Under the pieces are notes generated by a model. That model was not told the DNA's origin, made no database searches, and saw only the letters and a list, made by a program, of their open reading frames with translations. Below, one piece after another: positions 57,137 through 64,000 of a DNA stretch of 64,000 bases. The DNA is from Chionoecetes opilio (lineage: Eukaryota > Arthropoda > Malacostraca > Decapoda > Majidae), in NCBI GenBank assembly GCA_016584305.1, contig JACEEZ010024141.1:178060-242059 (forward strand), given 5' to 3'. The translations under genes and the position numbers were made by a program. How positions within the stretch are numbered: the first letter of the stretch is position 1; each line of letters begins with the position of its first letter.

Positions 57137-57494
57137 TTTTTTTTTTTTTTTTTTTTTTTACATCTAGGGCCTATAGCGCGTGTAGGCAGTGAGCTCCCAG
57201 GGGTGGGAGGGTAGGCCTGGAGGCTCACTCGAGGGCTGTGATGGTTGGCCCTCGCCAGTGGTGGCAAAGGCAGGATTCTTATAGTGACCTGTAATTAGAG
57301 GCTAATGCCGCCCCCCCGTGTCCTCCCATGCCTCGCAGTCGAAGGTAGAGTTAATGGACAGGGCATGTGGGTGTTCTTAGGCCACTCGATGGTGCAGAAA
57401 GATTTCAAGTGGATTTATGGGTCTCACTCGGGATCGAACTCGGGTTTTCGAGAACGCCACTCGGTGACGCTAACCACTCTGCTACCGCCTCCCC
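57137..57494 (-). mobile_element. SINE-S inside T2 copy 3
   Basis: T run at 57137-57159, body in reverse, box B GGATCGAACTCGGG, and the head ending CACTCTGCTACCGCCTCCCC. Same position as in T2 copy 1. Confidence 0.92.
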
Positions 57495-58175
57495 TAGATT
57501 GCATCGCTTGGTTTTCACTCGGTATATCATGCCCTCACAACCTCTTGTGTGAACATGTAAACAGAAAGTCGGCAAAAAATAATGTATCTCAGCATATTGC
57601 TGTTATAACTGCATCTCTTTGCTTACACTCGGCAAAGCCTTAGTCGCATAAAGTAGTATTTTTGTCCTTTTGACCTTTCCTGCAGGCTCAGGCTCTTCAA
57701 TTTCATTGAAGTCTCCCTTCCTGCTGGAGACACCCTTGCGTGATGGAGCTGACATCTTGAAATACAGTACTATGATGTAATCCCAAAACACGTAAAATAC
57801 GTGGCAAAGTAAAGCAAAGGTCAGGAACCAGCGCGTAGGCTGTCAGCTGCTGAGCCGTGTTTATGTCGTCCAAGCACCGTCTTGGATACGAATTCCGTTT
57901 TTTGTCGAAATTAAAAAAGGATTGGTTTCTGCTTAAAAAACACAACAAGCTTGGTAGGAGTCGAAATAATAATCAATGCAAAACATTGCAAACAATATCA
58001 CAAAGTAGTATAACACACATTTCAGCAAGTGTTATTGGATTGGGATTCGTAATCCAAGACGGTGCTTGGACGACAAAAACACGGCTCAGCCTACGCACTA
58101 GTACCCGACCTTTGCTTTACTTTGCCACCTATTTTACGTGTTTTGGAATTACATCATACAGTACTGTATATCAAG

Positions 58176-58344
58176 ATGTCAGCTCCATCACGCAAGGGTG
58201 TCTCCAGCAGGAAGGGAATGGAATTGAAGAGCCTGAGCCTGCAGGAAAAGGTGAAAGTACTGGCAAGGATGGGTGCAGGTGCGTCCATGCGTGCTATTTG
58301 TGCTGAGTTTGATATCAAATCCAGCACATTCTACCCGTTCACTG
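58176..58344 (+). pseudogene. T2 transposase first exon, best-preserved copy
   Basis: The ATG opens MSAPSRKGVSSRKGMELKS; LSLQEKVKVLARMGAGASMR then AICAEFDIKSSTFYPFTG follow, without a stop up to a GTAAGT donor at 58345. It is the intact start of a pogo/Tigger transposase, but no further exons exist in the element. Confidence 0.75.
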
Positions 58345-58368
58345 GTAAGTGTAGTTTTTATGCTCTGA

Positions 58369-58404
<36 letters not shown>

Positions 58405-58772
58405 TTTTTTTTTTTTTTATTTTTTTTTTTTAACCCATATCAGAGGAGGACATTGCATAACTCGGCACATTGAATAACTCGGCAAGGGCCAGAGCCCCTA
58501 TCGTGCCGAGTTATAAGGGTTTTACTGTATATTTCTTCATAGTCTCGTAATGGCATTTCTTTAGCGTGTTTTACTGTTTTTTATTTGATAATATTATAGA
58601 ACAAACATTTACGAAGATTACAGTATATCATATATACTGATAAACCAGTCTATATGATAGTCCATAGACCACTATATCTCTTTGTCGGGCGCCCCGCAGG
58701 CCCCTATGCAGCCCCGCAATTCAAAACATTGTCGCGTGAACAGTCCAGGTATACAGTGATCTATGGGTGTAT

Positions 58773-58892
58773 CTATTACCAGGATTTTTTCTGCCAACAT
58801 TCATAACGCTGCATTTATCAATATTAAATTCCATCTGCCATCTGACTACCCACTCATTAAGTTTATCTAAGTCTCCCTGCAATATGTTTACA
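58773..58892 (-). pseudogene. LINE-B reverse transcriptase (right part)
   Basis: The minus frame reads VNILQGDLDKLNEWVVRWQM then EFNIDKCSVMNVGRKNPGN, the segment that directly precedes the 56.3-kb part in the intact LINE. Upstream (higher coordinates) the LINE is truncated. Confidence 0.85.
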
Positions 58893-59055
58893 TCAACACT
58901 CAACATGCTACACCATAACTCAAACACCATCCATTCTCCACTCATTCCCACCAACATTCCACCCCTACATACCCATCACCTACCATTCTAAGTCCCACCT
59001 TTGTTCCTTTCTCAGCCCTAAGCTACAGTCATCCACCCACTCATCCACCACCCAC
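58893..59055. other. Short C/A-rich intronic stretch next to exon d
   Basis: Rich in CACCA/ CCACC; forms the first 160 bp of the large intron after exon d. No feature. Confidence 0.5.
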
Positions 59056-59223
59056 CATGGTAGCAATCCACTGCCTGCCGTAGATGTAACCCTCGTCCAG
59101 GGCGGAGGTCACCACCTCGTCCAGGCCTTCCGGCAGCAGCGCGTGGAACTGAGGGTTGTTCACTATGGTGGAGTTGATCACCTGACTCCCCAGGCTGATC
59201 AGGGCCATGCTCTCCCCTTGGAT
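59056..59223 (-). CDS. TMEM245: TMEM245 exon d
   Basis: 168 bp (56 codons), acceptor CCTGGCCAG, donor GTGGGTGG. It encodes a hydrophilic extramembrane region, IQGESMALISLGSQVINSTI to GRQWIATM, with one NST glycosylation-type sequon. The next exon is 13.5 kb away. Confidence 0.9.
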
Positions 59224-59336
59224 CTGGCCAGGAAGGGATCAACACAGGTCAAGGAAGTGTTGAGTGGCAATGTCCTGGCTCTTTCCTGGCACTTAAAACA
59301 CCTGTATTCATGACCTTCCACAGCATCCTCGTTTAC

Positions 59337-59465
59337 CTGCACAGCAAGGTAGATGGAGGCTGTCACGGCAGAGAGGATGACAGTGAGGATGACGAAGAGA
59401 GTGACAAGGGAGTCCACAGCCGCCACCAGCATCACCACCGCCTGGCTGTCTGTGCGCACCAGCAA
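59337..59465 (-). CDS. TMEM245: TMEM245 exon c
   Basis: 129 bp (43 codons), acceptor TTCTCCAACAG, donor GTAAACGAGG. It encodes LLVRTDSQAVVMLVAAVD then a hydrophobic membrane helix ending ASIYLAVQ. The intron to exon d is only 113 bp, the shortest in the gene. Confidence 0.9.
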
Positions 59466-59519
59466 CTGTTGGAGAAAAGGAATGGTGGGGGTACACATGC
59501 ATTCATATATACACATGCG

Positions 59520-59830
59520 CCCCCCCGTCCCTCCCTCCCCTCACACTAGGTTTTCTTCCTCCTTATTTCCTCATCTCTTCCTTCTCCTCCTCCTTGTCTT
59601 CCTCTTCCTCCTTATTTCCTCACCTCTTCCTTCTCCTCCTCCTTGTCTTCCTCTTCCTCCGTATTTCCTCATCTCTCCTTCTCATCCTGTCTTCCTCTTC
59701 CTCCTTATTTCCTCATCTCTTCCTTCTCCTCCTTGTCTTCGTCTTTGTCTTCCTCTTCCTCCTCCTCCTCCTCCTCCTCCTCTTCTCCTCTCTCCTTTAC
59801 TCTCTGCTCTTTTTCTCTCTCCTCTCCTCC
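59520..59830. repeat. Polypyrimidine minisatellite filling the exon b-c intron
   Basis: About four units of 48-52 bp (CTTATTTCCTCATCTCTTCC, TTCTCCTCCTCCTTGTCTTC) followed by a TCC run. On the gene strand the 370-bp intron is nearly all GGA/GAA purines. Confidence 0.9.
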
Positions 59831-59835
59831 CTCAC

Positions 59836-59975
59836 CTTTGCCAACCCCCTGATGGGTGCCGGCAGCAGGGCAGAGTGCCGAGGACCCAGGAAGGCCGCCG
59901 TCCTGCTCCTCACGGCCCCCACGGCGCTGGCCACCACGCTGCCATTCTTAGCACTCCACACCAGGTACCGCGAGG
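59836..59975 (-). CDS. TMEM245: TMEM245 exon b
   Basis: 140 bp with acceptor CCTCCTGTGCAG and donor GTGAGGGAGG. It encodes a soluble, basic segment including SRYLVWSAKNGSVVASAVGA and ends APIRGLAK, in phase 0. It follows exon a in frame (the split codon completes as Ala). Confidence 0.88.
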
Positions 59976-60045
59976 CTGCACAGGAGGCATGGGTTGTGGG
60001 TGAGTGAAGGGTGTGTGTGTATCTATCGTGTTGCATTTACTTATA

Positions 60046-60233
60046 CTCGCCTCACGTTAAATGGGTGAAAATGGGGCCCTCACTCCCCCCCTTCGGAACG
60101 CTTGGAATCGGCTGAGGTGTTGGGTGTTGGGGTTTTAGGGCAGAACTTGGAGTAAGGCATTCACACCCAATCTCGTGCGTTCGGAAGGGGGGAGTGCGGG
60201 GGCCCCATTTTCGCCAAATTAACGTGTGGCGAG
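60046..60233. mobile_element. Palindromic MITE, family H (second copy)
   Basis: Ends CTCGCCTCACGTTAAATGGG and CCAAATTAACGTGTGGCGAG, TA at 60044-60045 and 60234-60235. Almost the whole 188 bp is an inverted repeat, as at 20578-20793. It lies in the TMEM245 exon a-b intron. Confidence 0.88.
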
Positions 60234-60336
60234 TACAGTTGCAGTATACATACAGTATAATATAAACAAATATAAACAATACAAATAGAATACAAAATCA
60301 AATACAATAAATATGACACTCTTCTGCCGCACTCAC

Positions 60337-60436
60337 CGAGCTTCTTGATTCCGTAGTAGAGCATAGCGGTGGGCAGCAGCGGCAGCAGGTAGTTGTGGCG
60401 CCACAGCTCCACCAGCACGCACCCCACCAACACACC
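60337..60436 (-). CDS. TMEM245: TMEM245 exon a (first visible)
   Basis: The acceptor GTGTCCTCAG precedes and the donor GTGAGTGCGG follows. The 100-bp exon enters in phase 0 and exits in phase 1. It codes two hydrophobic stretches, GVLVGCVLVELW and NYLLPLLPTAMLYYGI, ending KKL plus a split Gly/Ala codon. A preceding exon is required because no start codon fits here. Confidence 0.88.
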
Positions 60437-60440
60437 CTGA

Positions 60441-60722
60441 GGACACACATAAGAACATAAGAACATAAGGAAGCTACAAGAGGTCATGAGACCTACACGT
60501 GGTAGTTCTTGTTACTTAACACTACCTACATCCACCTTTCATCCCATCCATGAAATTATCTAGCCTCCTTTTAAAACTCCCTAATGACTCAGCACTAACC
60601 ACCTGACGACTGAGCCCATTCCAATCATTTACCACCCTATTTGTGAACCAGTTTCTTCCTATATTTTTTTTAAATCTACGCTTTTCCAGTTTGAATTTGT
60701 TACTTCTTGTTCTACCCTGCCT
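60441..60722 (-). pseudogene. LINE-B 3' end and C-terminal tail
   Basis: The minus frame reads GRTRSNKFKLEKRRFKKNIG, RNWFTNRVVNDWNGL and SLGSFKRRLDNFMD, then the 3' end GGAAGCTACAAGAGGTCATG. It begins 5 bp past the exon-a acceptor. Confidence 0.85.
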
Positions 60723-60878
60723 ACCACACACACTCTATGGACACTTGCTCGGCTTACTCTGCTACTCTACCACCATTACTACCCTTGCTGTTGATGCCTT
60801 TCTGTTTACACTGTGCCTGACACCCACCCCTAGAAAAATTTGGATGCAATGCACAATCACCCAAGCGGTAAGGGTTAA

Positions 60879-62027
60879 GGGGAGCGTCACACAAATATTT
60901 CCAAACAAAATCGAAATATTTGAAAAAAAATATCATGCGTAGTTGAACACTTTAGCAAGCTTGTGACAAAGTATTATAAAGAAGCAGCAAAACTGAAAGA
61001 GTTATGGCTGATTTTCTCCCTACCCCCTCCCCCACCGAAAAATGTCCGTAAAGAAAATTTGTATGATATTCACTGGCATAGGCAAACTGGCACCTCTCAG
61101 TCCCTCTCTGTGAGACAGAGGGTCATCTCAAGGCCTCAGTAGTGAGGGAATAGAGGGAGAAGTCGGGTGTCGCTGCCCGTCTCTCAGCCTTCCCCCATTC
61201 CTGATCCCTCCAGACCATTTACCAATTATTCAGCACAGGATTGATCTACCTCACGCTCTCTACCTCCTCCACCACCATGCCGAGGACATCAAGGCATAAA
61301 GTGGCTCAGAGAGAGAGAATGCTGGCTGTAGTTCAGCAAACTGTCCATGCGCGTCCAACAGCTAGCACCCTTTTGTGACTTGTACCTTTTGCAAAAGGGG
61401 GGACCAGATACCAGCTATGTCATATAACACTTCAAGAGTAATAGAGAGCGTGGCTGCGAGAGTAAACAAACAAACCAGCATCTGCACAGACTCGCTGAGC
61501 CTCGAGGTATTAAGGGTGTGCGACTTTTTAAACCACGGGCCTTTAAACCTCTCTACTGAATTTTTTTTTTTTCTTCCAGTTTTCCTTTAATAACTTCGCC
61601 ACTATTGTACCAAATTTAATAAACAATATATCATTGGAGAGAGGAATGAAGATGTGATTTTCTCATCTTTCGTTTTTTTCCAATTTGGGTAAATAATTGC
61701 AAATAATAGCAAATACATTTACAAGATCCAAAAAAATAAAATAAAAATCTTAACTCTTAAAAAGAATGAAATTCAAAATTCTTAAAAGATGAATCGTTTG
61801 GATATTTTGTAATGCATATTTGGTCATTTTTTCATCAGTGCAAGTCATTGGATAAGAACGTTATTATGAGTTAAATTTCTTAAAAAAATTATTTTTTTTT
61901 TTTTTTTTCAGTTATGTATCAAGATCTGAAAATGAGCTAGGATTATTTCGACATTAGCATACTTTTGACATAAAAGAAATCATGACAATACACTGATAAT
62001 TAAATAAGAAATGGTGTGACGCTCCCC
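60879..62027. mobile_element. TTAA element, family K2 (1.15 kb)
   Basis: TTAA at 60875-60878 and 62028-62031; ends GGGGAGCGTCACACAAAT and TGGTGTGACGCTCCCC. The interior has a GC-richer block (61080-61520) with CTCTGTGAGACAGAGGGTC and AT-rich flanks, no recognisable transposase. Its end is immediately followed by the piggyBac copy. Confidence 0.82.
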
Positions 62028-62367
62028 TTAATTAACCCTTTATCGGGCAACGAACCATATTTGGTAACTAAAATGGGCGTCCAAAATGGCCCCCCTTCGC
62101 CTCTCTGTGAAGCAGTAGAAACGTGGTGATTTTCCCCAGCCAATCAGCAAAGATCAGGCTACGTCACAGCAAGTGACGTCATGGTGTCTGCCCACTCAGC
62201 TCCGGCCCAGAGCGTCTCAAACTTCAGTCTTCCTTCAGAGCTCGTGAAGTGTGGGTCTGCACCTCTACTCAGTCCCACGCCCACGGCCCTAACATCGTAA
62301 CTAATAATGGTAAGTTCATGAAACACACACCTTATACACATGAATAGTTGTACTAAATATTGAGATA

Positions 62368-62690
62368 CAGCTAAGTATTAATTATCCGCCCTTGGGGGGA
62401 CCGAAGGTAGGTCGGATAATTGGAATAGTCGGATGTTCGGATATCACAGTAACCATAAACGTAAGGTCAAAATGGTATAGAACATAAAAGATGCAGCTCT
62501 TGAAGGCCGATCCAGTGGTATACGCGAAAGTAAAATTCATGCATAAATAAAGCCATAAATCAATGTTTTCTAAAAACTTAAAAAAACGAAGTAAAATAAA
62601 TGGCCAAAACAAGACACAATGTGGTGGTGAAAAAAGTCGGTTGTTTGGACAAGTCGGATGTTTGGAGGTCGGATGTTGGGAATTTGGCTG
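62368..62690. mobile_element. Tigger-type MITE, family T8 (compact copy)
   Basis: Ends CAGCTAAGTATTAATTATCC and GTTGGGAATTTGGCTG, TA at 62366-62367 and 62691-62692. It is the reverse of 32859-33333 without the microsatellite. Its internal junction reads ACTTAAAAAAACGAAG. Confidence 0.88.
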
Positions 62691-62855
62691 TAGGTGTCAT
62701 TTACCTAGGATCTATATAAATTAGTTAATTCATTGCGTGAAAAATGGTGACACCATATTTGATCATATGCCCTATTCACCTAAGACTAGGGCAAGTAAGG
62801 GTATGTCTATATCTGATCATACGCCCGACGCAGCTTCATGAATACTATTTTCAGG

Positions 62856-63995
62856 AGTGAGCCACAGAACCCCTAGCAGCCTGTGGATGAGGTCATGGTT
62901 GCCTAAAAAGGTAAGAGAGCTGGCAACCTTAGGCAGTACATTCAAAACAAGCCAGACAAATGGGGACTCAAGTTGTTTTGCCAGGGCTTCTGAGGATAGC
63001 CTAATCAGGACATGGTACTATAACAGGGGAAGTCTATAGTGGAGGCTTCCGGTGTCCCCCTGACACCTGAACAAGAAGTCATGGGTTCCACCAAACAGAT
63101 AGTTTCTGTCCTGGCCAGCACTATGTCCTGCTCCACCACCACAGCCATCTTCGCAGACAACTTCTTCACCAGCCTGGAGATAGTTCGTTACCTCAAGGAC
63201 CAGAACTGCAGTTACATGGGGACAGACAGGAACAACAGGATAGGCAAGCCTCCACTCAAGGCTATCAAGGAGATGGAGGAGAAGGCTGTCCCTCTTGGTA
63301 CTTGTGACTACATCACTAGTGACGATGGCATCCTGGCCCTCATGCAGTGGAAGGACAAGAGGATTGTCACTCTGCTGTCAACAGACATGGGGGTGGAGTC
63401 CATATCCTCTGTCTCCCGGTACTACAGTCACACCAAGAAGGAGGATGTGAGCTGCCCTGCTGTCATCAAGAGCAACAATGCCAACATGGGGGACATTGAC
63501 AACAGCGACATGCTGGTCCACCTCAACCGCACCCCCATGAAGGCCAAGAGGTGGTACATGCGAATGTTAGCAAATGTCATAGATCTCAGCATCACCAATG
63601 CCTGGATCCAGGTGTACAGGCGGGACTGCATAGCTCTTGCTGAGACTGGACTGACACTGAAGAACTTCAGGATCCAGGTGTTCAGGAGTGCCAGCGGCCA
63701 AAGGCCAGGCACATCACGCCCCCGAAGAAGCTCAGCAGCTCCAGGCAGCCTCAACACCACTGTTGATGTCCCCATGCCTGTCAGGGGGCACCGTAGTCAT
63801 GTGCCAGAGAACTCTGTGAGGTTTGACCTGACCTTGTTCCATGCCCCTGTCTACACTACCTGCCAGACCTGCAGGCTCTGCAGCAGGAAGGGGCACATCT
63901 TGAGGTCAAACGTGCTCTGCAGGGTCTGCAAGGTCAACCTGTGCCTCAATGCTGAGATCAACTGCTTCATAAAGTACCATGAGATAATTGCCTAA
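62856..63995 (+). pseudogene. piggyBac transposase, inactivated
   Basis: One frame runs 62856-63995. The first 60 codons include VDEVMVA (first catalytic Asp region) and QYIQNKPDKWGLKL but have stops TAG 62874 and TAA 62904; 62982-63004 is out of frame between two indels; TAA at 63021. From 63039 the frame is open for 318 codons: IFADNFFTSLEIVRYL (second Asp), MGDIDNSDMLVHL (third Asp), KAKRWYMRM, NAWIQVYR, then a C-terminal cysteine-rich domain TCQTCRLCSRKGH and CRVCKVNLC. It ends TAA at 63993. It lacks the N-terminal third. Confidence 0.9.
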
Positions 63996-64000
63996 GTGCC

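Larger units (their letters stand above)
57067..58527. mobile_element. Composite Tigger-type element, family T2 (copy 3, reversed)
   Basis: Ends CAGTAAAACCCTTATAACTC and GAGTTATAAGGGTTTTACTG; TA at 57065-57066 and 58528-58529. It is the reverse of copy 1, with the same two head-to-head transposase starts and the same SINE-S. Confidence 0.92.
56357..58765. mobile_element. Long foldback element FB, copy B
   Basis: Termini CATAGACCACTGTATACCTG and CAGGTATACAGTGATCTATG are inverted, flanked by identical 7-bp GGTGTAT (56350-56356, 58766-58772). It shares the inner arms and twin hairpins (CATCAATCGGGTAATTTTCC) with copy A, while the outermost 100 bp differ. A T2 Tigger sits in its right arm. Confidence 0.9.
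62036..64000 (+). mobile_element. piggyBac element, decayed, running off the window
   Basis: TTAA at 62032-62035 then CCCTTTATCGGGCAACG as the likely left terminus. It carries a transposase pseudogene at 62856-63995 and a T8 MITE insertion at 62368-62690. The right terminus is outside the window. Confidence 0.75.

Noticed and set aside
59353..60007. 216- and 137-codon Ser/Pro/Leu-rich plus-strand frames
   Set aside because: They run antisense through TMEM245 exons and the polypyrimidine repeat.

Overview
The window looks like arthropod nuclear DNA, most likely a decapod crustacean (inference). The grounds are large AT-rich introns full of nested DNA transposons, tRNA-derived SINEs and LINE tails, very long simple repeats, interspersed TTAGG-like motifs, and canonical GT-AG introns. 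No bacterial, organellar or viral gene set is visible.

Two host loci can be supported. (1) A small plus-strand gene at about 7.0-9.05 kb: a CRE-rich, TATA-containing promoter, a non-coding first exon, a 431-bp intron, and one coding exon (8080-8604) for an unfamiliar secreted protein with a Met-rich signal peptide, a Thr-rich linker and a four-cysteine tail. (2) A minus-strand gene covering about 22.3-60.4 kb whose 13 exons join in phase into roughly 530 residues. They encode the C-terminal part of TMEM245, a multi-pass membrane protein of the AI-2E transporter-like superfamily; its N-terminal exons must lie beyond position 64000.

Layout: 1-5727 is one C-rich 29-bp minisatellite with an internal higher-order duplication. 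5785-6507 is a Harbinger/PIF element with a MADF-domain relic. 7.0-9.05 kb is the secreted-protein gene. 9.1-22.1 kb is a transposon and repeat field (Tigger/pogo elements, a TTAA element, a hAT element split by a LINE, a 32-bp minisatellite). 22.3-60.4 kb is TMEM245 with introns packed with repeats. 60.4-64 kb holds a LINE tail, two TTAA elements and a decayed piggyBac transposase running to the end.

The most notable structures are: a 43-bp tandem triplication that gives one TMEM245 exon three consensus 5' splice sites; two copies of a long inverted-repeat element with 7-bp target duplications and CATAGA termini; a four-layer nest at 55.6-58.9 kb (LINE, foldback, Tigger, SINE); a nest of Tigger elements at 49.1-55.0 kb; a tRNA-Val SINE sharing its 3' end with a LINE in the same window; and a matched pair of MITE copies that shows a compound microsatellite arising inside one of them. 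The predicted transposon reading frames are mostly relics. I found no operon, CRISPR array or complete functional RNA gene.
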